Positions 1 to 11,915 are shown, numbered from the stretch's first letter. The stretch: 64,000 nucleotides of DNA from Patiria miniata (GCF_015706575.1 NW_024037069.1:41623315-41687314), one strand, 5' to 3'. Translations and numbers: made by a program. The notes: generated from the sequence alone by a model not told the origin.

Positions 1-368
1 GCGTTGATTGAATTTCAGTATGAAAATTGATGCAGCAAAGACAACCTAGTGCTCCAAAATGGTGGATTAAACTCTTATAAATGTGTGTCTTTTCTGGAAT
101 AAGATAGTTACATGAGTTGAAATGATCCATGGTCAAGCAACAACTAACGTAACGTTTAAACCTCAAATTTATTTACCTCTTCGTCCGCCATGTTGTAAAT
201 AGCTTTTTCGTCTCCTGGGTGTTGTGCAGTCTGGTGTCCAGTCTTCGCCTCCTGGTTTCTCTAAACATGTAGATTATGATCAAGGTACCTATCTTTTTTA
301 ACCTCGTGAAGAAGGTTATGCGCAAACGCACGTGCATATCAATACGAGCTCCTGGGAAAGAGGTCAAA

Positions 369-391
369 CCCGCGAAAATTTGAGCGCAAAA
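369..391. promoter_or_regulatory. Possible E2F-like motifs upstream of TK1
   Basis: Two motifs, CCCGCGAAAA (369-378) and GCGCAAAA (384-391), lie about 100 bases upstream of the TK1 start codon. They resemble E2F sites (TTTSSCGC or its complement) but neither is a perfect match. E2F control of thymidine kinase is established in mammals; its use here is inference. Confidence 0.3.
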
Positions 392-486
392 TTGACAGGA
401 TTGTTTGTGACTTAAGCTGTGTGTGCCGGCAAAAGTTAAAATTTTTCCCCCAAGAAAACAGCTGAATCGATTTAATTTTTGACACG

Positions 487-3400
487 ATGATGGCAAGGAT
501 GAACTCAGTTGATAACTCTTCATTGGCAAAACCGGGCCAGATTCAGGTGAGTTTTTTTCTTTGGTATTGGTAATCGAGCGGCGCGGGCAACACTAACCAG
601 CATGACCAGGTCGCTGCCTGGCGCGGGCAAATCATGCGGGTTTCACCGGCCGAGTTGAGCACTGCGGTGCCCTCCGTAGTACCGCAGTCTGAGTGGACTA
701 AAGTTAGGTAATACAATTAACGTTAAATTAAGAGACAATCGTGAAAAGTGTGAGGACAACTTATCTCTACAGTTTTATTTTATCCAATAAAAATAGTTAT
801 GCTATCCAATTAGTTTGGAGAGCCCCTCGACAGAAACTTGTTTCTTTTGCAGTTTTGGGTAATCCTGCGGGAGCTTTTTGGGTGTTGTTTTCTAATTATG
901 TTTTCTGTTATGTTTACTATACTCAGTGTTATTTGTACATATAATTGTTTTGTCTGTAGTTCACTGTTTGTAATATCCCGGAAAATGAAATAAATAAATA
1001 AATAAATTTAATTTCATTTTCAGGTTATCTTTGGTCCGATGTTCTCAGGAAAAACGTGAGTAAACATTTGTTGTGACTTGTTCAACAACCAGGACAACAA
1101 TAACATGTTTAAAACAACAATACCTGCTGGAGGAGAAGTACATGTATATTGCACATTTTGTAATAGCAGCTGTTGGAATAAAATATAATCATTCACATGC
1201 GAAGTTAATTTAAGCTATCCCACATGATCATGATGATTAACTTTCAATATTTCATCAAAATTTTCAAATTGTTTGTTATAACCTTAGAGGAATAGCTTAT
1301 ATTACTTCATGTACTTAGGCCTATACCAGTTGACCATTTTGACTTGTCTTGGCTAAACAAAAAATAGTATTGTTACGGCCTGACAGAAGTTGACGTCTGG
1401 TTCCCTGAACCAAAAGAATTCAACGTCAGGATCTTTGGCTCACCAGACCAGCAACCCTTTAAAAAAATCCTCCAAGGCAAAATAAAAAAACAAACATGTT
1501 TAGCGTCCTGCCTTTTTAAAAAAAACTAAGGGGAGGGCCTTAAAAAAAAATTAATTTACTGGACCGGAACACATTTAACAAGACCAATGCAATAACAGAC
1601 ACAGAAAAGAGATATTTGTTTGGCATTTTCATGTCTACGCACACAACAACCTGGTATCCACCATAATACGTACAATGAAGAATTATGTGTATCAGCGATC
1701 AGCTTGCATTACAATCATTCAACAAATTGTACAAGTTGTACAATTGTACAAATACTTTGTAAAAAGATGTAAATAAATTTCGAGTAAGTTCAGGAAAAAA
1801 GCACTAGACTGCCAGGCTAGTAGTAGTACTGTTTCAGTGCTGCAAGACCGGCACCGAATTCACTGGCCTCGGTCCACCTGTCCAGTGGGAATTTCAAACC
1901 CTGACAAAATATGTCCCTAATAAGATAAAAAAAAACATTTCCTGAACCCTTTAATTTATTTCACCTGATGATGAATTGTGATACTATTCATTTTCATCTC
2001 ACAGGACTGAACTACTACGTCGCATCAAACGTTTTGAAATTGCCAACTATTCCTGTCTAGTCATCAAATATGCAAAAGACGACCGATATGACAAGGAGGG
2101 CGTGGCCACACATGACAGGTAAAAATAGCTTTTGCTACAAGTTTACAAATAATTGAACCCCCCCCCCCAAACAAAATAAAGCTCTTCTTTCATTTTGTTG
2201 TACCCCGCAAAATAAAAAATTACTGTTAGTTGGATTGTCCAACTTTTCCTTTTCCTTTACTCAATAAAATTTTTTGAATTTCCGAAAAACCCATTGTGCA
2301 CGGAGTGTTCTCATTTTGGACATCCTTTTTTTTCTGGAGTGTGGGGCCCATCTACTTATCAAAACTGTTTTCTGTTTCATTTTCGATTTCAATTACAGAC
2401 AAGTGACCAAAGCAGTATCGACAGAGAGACTGTATGATCTGATTGACAGGACAGAAGACCAGGATGTCATTGGCATTGATGAGGGACAATTTGTAAGCAA
2501 CTTGTTAAATATGATTTTCAAATCAACTTGTTTTACTTCTTTTCGGGTTGAGGGTTTGAATTAAATTAAACTAATTTAATTTTTAAAAAGGCAGTCTACA
2601 TGACTTGCGCATGTAAAACATTTCCAAAACTGAAATTAAAAGATTAAAAACATTCCTTCTTAGAAAAAAATAATGAACAGCTGTTAAAGTGGTTGAAAGT
2701 ATTTCAACACTGTATCTTGGAAATGGCAGTTTGGTTTCTCAGGACTGGGCCCTCGGCCTTGCTGATCTTTTGAGAACTAGCAGGAGACTTTGAAGGATGT
2801 TACAGGGATTTGGAGGGTAAAACCGAGCCACTGTACCCTGTGCCAATGTGCTTCACTCTAGTTTTTGACTCATGATCGCACTGTTGTGCTCTAAACTTCA
2901 GTACAGGTTCAAATTGGGCACAAGTAAAATGTAATAATTTTCTGGGTATCAAAATAAGGTTCTATAGACGTCAGACGACAGCTGTAACTTGATTGAGCTT
3001 GTTGACTAGTCTTGTTGACATGATGATCGATTATCCATGCTCTGTGGAGAGGCCAGCTAGACTCACACTAATGACTTTATCACAAAACGTGGTTCTTGTC
3101 TGAGGGGCTGGTGTTTGGCTAGGATTTTTCAGGGTCAAGGGTCAATAGTTCAAGCTACTCAATGTGTTATTTGGCTATATTTGAATGAGGAACTTGTGGA
3201 ATATGAAATTGTTTGACACAAAATTTTTGGAGTAATTAACAAATTAAGAAAAGTGGACTAACTTCGAGCACGATCTCACAGCGGAGTTAAAGGGAAAATA
3301 CAACATTTGCAAACATCAAAAAATAAAACTACCAAATCATTCTGAAATACCTTGCTGGACTGTTAGTGAATGACAGTGTAAAGCATCCTGTAAAATCATG

Positions 3401-6353
3401 GCACCTGGTATACTGTCATTTTCAAGAAAAGTGGTATACATTGTATTTGTATCAATTTCCAACGCTGGTCGGCCGGCCAGCGTTGGAAAAAAACTGGCTT
3501 TTTTTCAAATACTGGCCCCAATTGACCATCGCACTTGTTTGCTATCGATTACACACCTATGAACGGGTACAAGCCAGCTAGACTGGTTCCCTGACCTTAC
3601 AATTCCCCAATGTATGTAAACTGCTCTGTTTCTTCTTATATGGAGTCGGGGAACCAGACTACAGGAAAATGATTGTTTTTCTTGGTTTATATAGCATTTT
3701 CGAACCCAAAACCTCAAAAAAGTCAGTGTAACTATATTTGCTATACATTTCCAACCCCCCAATTCCATCCATTTCTGAAAATTACAGCAAAAGCAAATGA
3801 TGTATATTCCCTTTAAAGAACAAAACTGTGCCCACATTGAAATTACTGGGCTCGCACAGAGTCCAGTGGATATTTTATGATTCTAGTGGAGTGGTGACAC
3901 CATTTGCACCGCTTTTCTTTTTCCCCAGTTCCCCGACTGCGTACAGTTTGCCGAGGAAATGGCCAACCAAGGCAAGATAGTGGTTGTGGCTGCATTAGAT
4001 GGGACATTCCAGAGGAAGGTGGGCTCACTTCACTTGCTCAATTATTGTACAAGCGTCATATTTTATCATTTCTTGACAGCCCTGAAAAGATATAAATTCT
4101 GAAAAACTGACAATTTGTCGCAGTTGATGGAAAGTTTGTTTGTTAGCAGGTTGTCTTTCTAAATCATTATTATTTGGTTTCTAGTAAAGAAACCAAGGAT
4201 TCCTTAAAAGTGCCCAAGGCACTGTAGCTCGAAAGCCTGAAGAAACCTGTAGAGAGGAGACGATGAGAAGAAATTGCAGTTTTAAAGGTGGGAGGAAAAT
4301 CCCAGAAGAATGTTCTGGGGAAACCCACGGAATCAGGCAGGGACTGACATCTCAGTCCGTGTGTTGGCCCGGGCGGGATTCGAACCCGGGTCACACAAGG
4401 AAAGTACCGCTACGCCAACTATTTTTATATGAACTGAAGACTTGAAAGTTAAAGTTGTGAAATTTGTACAACACGGGACAAAAATGGGAACTGTAAATGA
4501 TGACCAATCTTTTTTCTTCCAGGGTTTTGGTGACATTTTAAACCTGGTCCCGATAGCGGAAAACGTGATCAAGTTGAATGCAGTCTGCATGGTGTGTTAT
4601 CAGGAAGCATCTTACACTAAACGGATGGGTGCCGAAACACAGGTCAGTGTCTCATGTCATGATGTGGTTGGTCTCTCCTAGTGAAAAGGGCACTGTTTTG
4701 AAATCTTCAAGAGAAAACGAATCGATAGCAGAAATCACAACCGTTACAAGTTGCACCCCCTCAACAATTTGTAGGAATGGAAAACAAAATAGGCCAAACT
4801 TTTTCCAGAAAACTCACCCATTTGCACCCTCCCCTGACCCAGTATCTTGAGATGCTGCTAGTTCACACACTGACACAAACTGTGTAAGAGATGAATCTCG
4901 GCAAGTGGTCACTGTACACTTACGTGGCCCCCTTCAATGGAGAAACCATTGTGCAGGCTGTTGTGCAAAGTAACTGTGCTGTGCCTGATTATCTTAACAA
5001 TAGCTAGCACAATGCTTGCGCCATTGAAGGGGGCCTTCGTGGTAGAATTTTAACAGGGGTGTGAAATTTCAGCTTTAAAGCTGATTTCGCTGTGTACAAA
5101 AGTACAGGAGATTTCCAAAGTTCAGCTTTTTTACACTTTTTTTCCCAGCTGTTTTCAGCTATTTTTATCAGTGGGGTATATGATAAATACAGACCCCTTC
5201 AAAGTGTCCATGGCGCCAGAGTTTTAATAAGTCAGTCACAAGTCAAATCACAAGTCAGATCACGCAAGTCAAGTCACAAGGAACAGGAGATGAACAATGA
5301 CAAAGGGATTCCTTTGTCACTCTTCATCTGAATCAACAGCGACAACTTGGGATTATTTGTGAAAAGTTGTGATAGCTTTATAACAACTCTCCATAGCACT
5401 ACTGTAGCGTGTAGCTTGAAGAAAACTGACGAGAGACAATAAGCTTTATTCACGAGTCGGCAATATTAAATTGAAAGCGAGGTAAATTATTCAATTTTGG
5501 AATTGCGAATAGAAATGAAAGCAATGACAGAAAGTTAATTTCAAATTAATACCAGTCTGCTCCGATGAAGAATTTATAATTTGTGATGAAACATACCATT
5601 ATGTTTTAAGCCATATTTAAAAACAAAAATTTGAAGCGAGGCTTGGAACCCATAAATAGTCTGGCACCATCCCATTCAGCAGTTTACAATTTATAAAATA
5701 CATACAAAGAACATGATCAAAATGGCTACCTCATGAATATGGTCTACAGTGAGTAAGTTTGTAGCCCAACAGTATCAGGTAGGGATCGGCGTCGGCAAAA
5801 TGAAAAAAAAAAATTTCAATAAAAGATGTCTCAAAACTGCCAACCTCACTGGTTTGACTGGAATCCTGCTGCTGCACAATTTTAACGCGTTTTTAGATGG
5901 TGTTATGATCGAGAAAAAGCTTTATGTGGCCTCTCTGGACTCCAATATATTTGCACTAAGTTTAGTCAGGCACCATTTGCAGTCATCAGCCGACATTTGA
6001 AGCAAAAAAAAAGGTAAAAAAAAAAAGCAGCATCGCCGCACCACTTTTTAGGCAAGCTCCATACCAGAAACCGGAGATTTTTTTTTTGGCCTAAAATGCC
6101 TGTAAAATTTCCGATTTACATGTATATGGTTTGTGCAATGGCCCTACAGGTCGAAGTCATCGGGGGAGCAGACAAATACATGGCTGTGTGCCGTGAGTGC
6201 TTCAACAAACCAGCACACTCGTCCCTGCTTCCAGAAGAGAACGGCAACTCTATCCAGACCCCGACCTGTGAGGGCGCTGTCTCCACCTCCAAAGCCCACG
6301 GGCGAAAACTGTTTCAAAGTCCGAAAAAAATTGCTGTCGCTCAGCAAAGCTAA
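487..6353 (+). CDS. TK1: Cytosolic thymidine kinase, seven exons, complete
   Basis: Transfers phosphate from ATP to thymidine (dTMP salvage, cytosol). Exons 487-546, 1024-1055, 2005-2118, 2399-2492, 3929-4018, 4523-4642 and 6150-6353 join in frame with GT-AG borders and give 237 residues, close to the usual size of animal TK1 (about 234). Visible: P-loop GPMFSGKT at residues 24-31, catalytic Glu97 in [15 protein letters not shown] at the end of exon 5, zinc-binding Cys152/155 and Cys184/187 (VCMVC and VCREC), and [10 protein letters not shown], which lines the thymidine site. Start: the first of two adjacent ATGs at 487; the N-terminus is variable in the family, so 490 is possible. The C-terminal tail is divergent and I see no KEN box, the degradation signal of mammalian TK1. 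Introns 4-6 contain several repeat insertions. No frameshift or lost catalytic residue. Identification is very sure. Confidence 0.97.
986..1008 (+). repeat. (AAAT)n tail in TK1 intron 1
   Basis: Five AAAT units 15 bases before exon 2. The preceding T-rich sequence (about 790-985) resembles the 3' end of a non-LTR retrotransposon ending in a simple tail, as at 59.5 kb, but no coding remnant is visible. Confidence 0.45.
3286..3821 (+). repeat. Dispersed ~540-bp repeat in TK1 intron 4
   Basis: Clearly related to 41309-41930 over most of its length. The ends look like short inverted repeats (GTTAAAGGGAA at left, TTCCCTTTAAAGAAC at right), so this is probably a non-autonomous DNA element. It contains the palindrome CCAACGCTGGTCGG / CCGGCCAGCGTTGG at 3460-3487. 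ORFs in this interval are not genes. Confidence 0.7.
4165..4423 (-). repeat. tRNA-derived SINE in TK1 intron 5
   Basis: On the minus strand the head contains an A box (TGGCGTAGCGG) and, about 35 bases further, a B box (GGTTCGAATCC), the internal RNA polymerase III promoter of tRNA genes. The body then reads GATTCCGTGGGTTTCCCC and TTTTCCTCCCACC, and the element ends in ATAATAATG-like repeats. The body resembles, from memory, the conserved central domain of Nin-DC-type metazoan SINEs; that assignment is uncertain. No cloverleaf forms, so it is not a tRNA gene. Confidence 0.7.
4922..5040. mobile_element. 119-bp MITE with 34-bp inverted ends
   Basis: The left end ACGTGGCCCCCTTCAATGG is matched in inverted orientation by the right end (CCATTGAAGGGGGCC followed by TTCGT), and both arms also carry GCACAATG / CATTGTGC. 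It lies in TK1 intron 6. No clear target duplication was identified. Confidence 0.7.
5447..5740. mobile_element. MITE-like repeat with TATTCACGAG ends, copy 1
   Basis: Starts TATTCACGAGTCGGC and ends near CTCATGAATAT, an imperfect inverted match. The interior matches the copy at 29775-30066 in the same orientation and a partial copy at 62583-62740. The shared block TAGTCTGGCACCATCCC is the easiest marker. Located in TK1 intron 6. Confidence 0.7.
5785..6091 (-). mobile_element. PIF/Harbinger-type MITE, copy A, one end truncated
   Basis: Reverse-orientation copy of the elements at 8090-8450 and 22043-22419. Its right end is intact (ACCAGAAACCGGAGA, a T run, GGCC, then TAA), while the left terminal repeat is missing. 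It ends 58 bases before TK1 exon 7, so it abuts the last splice acceptor region. The short ORFs here are artefacts. Confidence 0.75.
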
Positions 6354-7870
6354 CTTATATTTTTTTTCTAAAATAGAGAATAATATGTACTTATTACTGA
6401 ATTTTAATTGAATTGAAGGCTGCATGGAAGCATTGAGGACAAACTGGTGCTAGGCACTAGATTTTATAATCCTTTAAAAAAAAAAAATTCTAAACATTTC
6501 TTCAGGTTGGTGAAAATATTTGTAAACCTTTCCGAGCAATGTTCAATACTGTCAAGTAAATGCCAAGAAAAAAAAACACCTCTACTTTTGAGATTTGTAT
6601 GTAATTGGCGGTTAACAAATTTCAATGCATTTTTAACAGATCAGTAAAAGATCCAAATGAAGATTTATAACTGTAATATCAAAATACCTTTTTTTTTAAT
6701 TATGCAATGCCTTTTTGTGGTTTTTTTTTTTTTATAATCAATGTCTACCTCTGGCAGTCCTGTGCAGGGTGTTTACATGAATGTTCCATTTTCTGCTGCT
6801 AAATGTACTTCGTAAAGGCATGGGGACTATCATAACTAGGGCAGAATTACCGTTTGGCATATTCTCAGGGTTAATTGCATGCGTGCATTTGTAATATTCG
6901 TGTCCAGGCTCATTCAAACTTGTACGAAGTAAACATGAATTTCTGACGTTACGTAACATCGCACTGTGAAATTGCTAAAGTTCAACACGTTTGAACTCGT
7001 GGCAAATTAGGTGATGAATGTTTACGATGTCAAATTCACTTTGCATTTGCGTGAAGTATGAAGCGGCCTTAACAGTTCACTCCTGCTTAAGCACGGACAA
7101 TATTAGCTTAGTAAAATGGCTAACTGCCAAAAACGTCAAGTGATGTATATTATTGCTCTAAGCTTTTTTTTTTTTTTTTTGGTTTGGTTTTATTTACATA
7201 CATCTCGTGACCTGATGGCCAAATTACATGTATGCTACAAAGCTGATTACTCTTAGCCAATAATGTTACTAAGCAGTCTCTAATTGGAGCTTAGCCTAAC
7301 CGTGAAATTAGGCCCAATTGTCATATGAATGTGTGGGACTCTATGGCCTATCAATGCCGGAAAAGATGCATGCTGTGTTGAATGGATCACGTTTGTATGA
7401 AGTATGAAATGCCTTCATCTATTAACTAAGATCTTCACATCCCATTACATGTAACTCAATCTCAGTGATTCAAATCTTATTCATCAAATGATCTGATGTT
7501 TTTTTCAAATTCAGAAGTCAATGTTGAATTTTTTTCGACACCTGAACAGATTTCCTCAGGACAGGCTGTTCTCTTTCAAATTCACCTACTTTTGAAAATT
7601 TTTAAGTTTGACTGCGAATAAATTTTTATGTATTTTTAAGAAAATTTTTAAGTTTGACTCCGAATGAATTTTTATGTAATTTTTTTTTTCAAATCCTTTC
7701 TTTTCCTCATTTTGAATTTTAATGTGTTTTGTTGCTGTAGTTATCTGTTGTAAGTTCAAGTTGTACATACGCATAGTTTGGGTAGATCTCGATATTATAC
7801 ATGTATTGTGATAAGTTTTTACTATATTAGTTTTGGTGTACAAAAACAAATAAAGTAATTGTAATCTTTG
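6354..7870 (+). other. TK1: Probable TK1 3' untranslated region
   Basis: No coding signal follows the TAA at 6351-6353. AATAAA signals occur at about 7617 and at 7849-7854; the latter, followed by AT-rich sequence, is the likeliest polyadenylation signal. An imperfect tandem duplication of about 55 bases occupies about 7593-7690. A repeat fragment (6950-7073) lies inside the interval. Confidence 0.5.
6950..7073 (-). repeat. Fragment of the TTAAAGGCCG MITE family
   Basis: Read on the minus strand it begins TTAAGGCCGCTTCATACTT and continues like the element at 27175-27358 (GTGAATTTGACATCG, then GAGTTCAA and GTTGAAC blocks). Only one end is recognisable. Confidence 0.55.
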
Positions 7871-8089
7871 ATAACTTGGCACTACCCAGAGTGATTTTTT
7901 TCCCCATCCAACACTTTTCTTTCGGTCCACTCTTTCAGCATATTGTGTCATGGGTAAATCAACAATACAGTCGAGTCTCGTTATAATACAAACTCGTTCC
8001 GACCCAGCCAAATTGTTTGTTATATCAGAATTTTGTATTAGGAACATCAGTCCCATTCATTGTGCACATAAATGCACAGTCAGGACTAA

Positions 8090-8450
8090 GGCCAAAAAAA
8101 AAGTCTCCGGTTTCTGGTATGGAGCTTGCCCCAAAAGTGGTGCGGCGACGCGGCTGTTTTTTTTTTTTTTTTTGGCTTCAAATGTCGGCTGATGACTGCA
8201 AATGGTGCCCGACTAAACTTAGTGCAAATATATGGGAGTCCAGAGAGGCCACATAAATCTTATTCTCGATCATAACCCCTTCTAAAAACACGTTAAAATT
8301 GTGCAGCAGCAGAATTCCAGTCAAACCAGTGAGTTTGGCGGTTTTGAAACATCATCTTGTATTGAAAAAAAAACTTTTTCATTTTGCCGACGCGCATGGC
8401 TACGGCGACGCGCGCGCATACCAGAAACCGGAGACTTTTTTTTTTTGGCC
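8090..8450 (+). mobile_element. PIF/Harbinger-type MITE, copy B, complete
   Basis: A 361-bp element bounded by GGCC plus a poly-A run and GTCTCCGGTTTCTGG at left, and by the inverted match CCAGAAACCGGAGAC, poly-T, GGCC at right. It is flanked by the 3-bp duplication TAA (8087-8089 and 8451-8453). A 3-bp TWA duplication and termini starting GGC are typical of PIF/Harbinger; no transposase is encoded. Confidence 0.85.
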
Positions 8451-8453
8451 TAA

Positions 8454-9729
8454 GGCTTTATGTTTGTTATAACCAGAATTTTGTATTAACAGAGTTTGTA
8501 CTACATGTGTAATGAGATTCGACTGTACATGTACCTGTACACAATGTACATGTAGTTCAGTTAACAGTTCTCTGAGATTTAGATGGAAAACAAAAGCTAT
8601 TAGGAAATTTAAAGAATTCTGAGACTGGTGTATTTATTTATACACTTGAGCAAGCCAATATACACGTATACTGAAAAACTATTCGCATTAATAAGTTAGA
8701 CCTTTTGTATAAAAATGTGAGAATTCATATACACAGAAAGTTGATAAATACATTTCAAAAAGGCAGTGAATGCACACAGTTCAAAAAGCAAACTCAATGA
8801 AAGACTATACATATGCTATACTCAAAAAATTTAAAAGTTTTGCATTAATTCAAGAAACTTAGAGAGATATATGTAAAATGATAAATATTTTACGATTGCA
8901 ATACAGAAAGACACCCTTTCAAGTCAATGGAATGTACACTATATTGGTGCAATATTCAAAGCACCTGCAATTTTCTAGCCGCATCCCCCCACCCCCAAAT
9001 TATTTTTTTCATCCGTTCTGTTCATGCTAGTCCTGAAAATAAAATAAATCAGCATCAGAATCAGATTTTAAACATGAAAATGTGAAGAAGTTCCACTGCA
9101 ATAGACCTAAATGAGCCCTTTTCTAAACTCAAACTTAACAGCACAAATTCTGTGGCCACAAATTTTGATTAACATTTGTTCTGTCCATTACACAAGATCC
9201 AATACAGGTGACATGCAATATACTGACCCAGTTTTAATGGTCGAAAGGGAATTTCCAATGAAAAATGTGTCATTTCATTTGGTAATTTTTAACACCCTGT
9301 TACGGATACCCTGTGTTTAGGCGCACAAAAACCCCCCAAAAAGTCGGTCTCTGGTCAGACCAAAGTTCCGGAATTGATGCCGTGATGTTTTGTTTTTTGG
9401 TTTTTAAGCTTGGATTGTACAGTCAAGGTGGGTACTATTTTGCTTTTTGGTGCCCTTCCCTATTCCTTGGTGCTCCTTGATACGAACGTTTGAGGCAGTG
9501 CGACAATAGAGGGTGCTGTCGTAGCTACCGCAGAAAATTTGAAAAAAAAATTGAACGCTCATGATCAAAACCGACACGCATGCTGACCAGAGACCGCCTT
9601 TTATATGAAATTTGAACATTGTTAAACATTTTTTTTTAATTTAAAAAGCACATAATATGTCACCCTGTTGTCTTACCCTGGCATTTTTGGCTGAGGTATT
9701 GCGGAAATTTGACTTTGGTGTTTCAAAAA
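8454..9729 (-). other. Intergenic, possibly 3' UTR of the minus-strand gene
   Basis: No convincing coding sequence on either strand. On the minus strand an AATAAA (plus-strand 8633-8638) could end the transcript of the two-span membrane protein gene at 9730-11126. That gene and TK1 are convergent. Confidence 0.35.
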
Positions 9730-11126
9730 TCATTTGTCAGATGGAACAGATCCGATTTGTACAGCTTCATCGTATGATGGAGGTGGTGCGTCGCTGCTCT
9801 CTGGTGCATACGGGTATCTGAAAATGAAAAAATAATAATTCAGAAACAAAGTAAGAAGTTTGATAAAAGATTATGATTTGTTAAGATGGAATTGAATGGG
9901 ATCAAAATGGCTCCGAGATGAACGTGAAAACACTCAGCAGAGGTCATTGGTGCTTGCTTTTCATGACCCATGGCAACATTTGCCATAATTACATTTTATG
10001 TAACAATTTCTGGAATCAACAGAACTCAAAATTAATAGAATGTTTCAAGAGGGGATGACACGCCATCCTCCCCCCCCCCCCCCCCCCCCCCACCCAGCTA
10101 CGCCACTGACCCTGGCAGTCTTGAATCTTCAAATTTTATGATGATTTTTCACGCACCCTAGACTCAATAGAGGGTTAGAGTTAATGAATAATTTTGATGT
10201 AGTATATTTCAGTACACATACATATGATCTGTTGGCTGGACAGATGGTTGCACCTGAAAGAACCGGGGCTGAGCAGCTTGAGGCTGAGGCACGGTGGGAA
10301 AACCATCGTGTCTAGCATTGGTCTGTAGCCCAGTTGGGTATCCCACTTGTCCTGCGTTGGTCTGTAGCCCAGTTGGGTAACCCACTTGTCCTGCGTTGGT
10401 CTGTAGCCCAGTTGGGTAACCCACTTGTCCTGCGTTGGTTTGTAGCCCAGATGAGTAACCCATTTGTCCAGGATGTCCTGTGTTGATCTGTAGCCCAGTG
10501 GGGTGAGCCTCTTGTTCTGCTTTGGTCTGTGGCCCACTTGGGTAACCCATTTGTCCTGCGTTGGTCTGTAGCCCAGTGGGGGGAGGTACTTGTCCTACGT
10601 TGGTCTGCGGTCCACTTGGGTAACCCATTTGCCCGCCTGCAGCTCCATAGGCCTGTTGAGGCAAAACAGCCGCCCCGCTTTGGCCTGTCGCCCACACTGT
10701 ACCTCCTGCTTGCTGTCCCACTTGAACCCGGGAACCCATGTTGATGGCTGTTACGTTATCATTCTCCCCACCTGGAGACGTTCCAAGCTCCAATTGGTTA
10801 CGCATCTGACAAGCTCTGACAATTCTGAAAATCCCAATGAAAATCATCGAACAGCCGATCACGGGGCAAACGGCCCAAGCAATGACGTTCAATCCGCCGG
10901 AGCTGCTAAACCAGAGGAAGCTCACCCCTGTTACCATGCCAAAAATGATGACTATGATGCCCGACCACAATTGGGCCCGCAGTCTAGGTGGCATGGGTGG
11001 TCTTGCATCACTACCACTGCCTCTGGTAGACCATGGTAGACCAAACTGTTGGGTACGATGGTGATGGTGATTATGCCGGCGGCGGTGGCGACGAGCCGGC
11101 CGACCCCTGCGCTGTCCAACCCCCAT
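9730..11126 (-). CDS. Two-span membrane protein with tandem repeats and a PY motif
   Basis: Two exons, 11126-10222 and 9817-9730. The donor GTATGT and acceptor CAG rejoin one codon (AT+A), giving 330 residues. Start: the first ATG; an in-frame TGA lies a short distance upstream. Order: basic, His-rich N-terminus (residues 5-23), proline-rich linker, membrane segments at about 53-73 and 79-103 with a very short loop, then a cytosolic tail with 13-residue repeats of the type TNAGQVGYPTGLQ (about 165-270), ending PPPSYDEAVQIGSVPSDK at 313-330. PPxY motifs bind WW domains, for example of NEDD4-family ligases, which suggests trafficking or ubiquitylation control. The layout recalls TMEM51, but I cannot show homology. 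Without the small last exon the protein would stop early and lose the PY motif. Confidence 0.75.
10071..10107. repeat. Poly-C tract and TE-terminus-like sequence in the intron
   Basis: A run of about 21 C, followed by CAGCTACGCCACTG. The latter resembles the terminal sequence seen at about 60078 (CAGTGGCGTAGCTACG) in inverse orientation and is probably a transposon end. Confidence 0.5.
10318..10640 (-). repeat. 39-bp coding tandem repeat
   Basis: About eight units of 39 bases (13 codons), three of them nearly identical (10320-10435) and the others more diverged, inside the membrane-protein gene. Because the period is a multiple of three, the other frames on both strands are also open, which explains several spurious ORFs. 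Confidence 0.85.
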
Positions 11127-11915
11127 GATGACCAATACAAACTGGAGATACAATGCCAACGCTCTGCACACTCTCAGTTTTACTTCTCACGAGCAGATGT
11201 CAGTTCAGCATGTTCAAAGTTCAATTGTTGGCCAGCCCTTGTTATCTAATTTTAACTCAAGTGAAGTATTTGGCCATGTTTCCTTCCGCGTGCTTCTGCA
11301 TGTGATGAGTTCTGCAAAGATGAAAAGATAGTCGTTTTCCATTTTGAATCAGTTGATAAATCACTGAGACTATGATGAATTTACAGGTGTCTGTTAAATT
11401 CTGATGAAAACACATACAGACATTTAAGGCCTTAATTAACCCATAAATCTGGCTCAGATACTGGACTTCAAGTATCAGTAACGCAGCCGTGTGGGCCTAC
11501 ACAATTTTTTTTTTGGGGGGGGGGGGGGAGCGGATCTTGAGGAAATTGAAATCGGGACTATTTTTGAGTTGCTATTCACTATGCAAGATTCCTACTCTGG
11601 TTATTTAATACCAGGAAAAAAACAAATGGTCAAATGATGTGTACATGACCTGTGGCTGTGACCCAGAATTTCACTGCCATAATGTCAGCACACCAGGAGC
11701 CACGATTTTACATTATGCTTTAGACTGTCATTCCTAACATTCCAGTAAGGTATTTCGTGATAATTTGATCATTTCGTTTTTTGATGTTTGCAAATGTTGT
11801 ATAGGCCTTTGAAAATTGAAGTAGGTCCTAGATTATAGTAGTAGGCCCTAGGCCTAGATGCAAAATGTTGTTGGGTGATTGTTTTTATAAACGGCCATGA
11901 TGGCTCTTCAATCAT
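11127..11915. other. Intergenic; upstream region of the minus-strand gene
   Basis: No gene seen. Contains an adjoining T run and G run at about 11502-11529. Promoter elements of the minus-strand membrane-protein gene would lie here, but none is recognisable. Confidence 0.4.

Noticed and set aside
173..529. 118-codon minus-strand ORF upstream of TK1
   Set aside because: It overlaps the TK1 first exon and promoter region in antisense and contains no recognisable domain.
4375..4420. tRNA gene on the minus strand
   Set aside because: A and B boxes are present but no acceptor stem or anticodon arm forms; the sequence continues as a SINE body.
10181..10695. Additional minus-strand ORFs over the 39-bp repeats
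   Set aside because: Frame shadows: a repeat with a period divisible by three keeps alternative frames open; the frame with membrane spans and correct splice phase is the real one.
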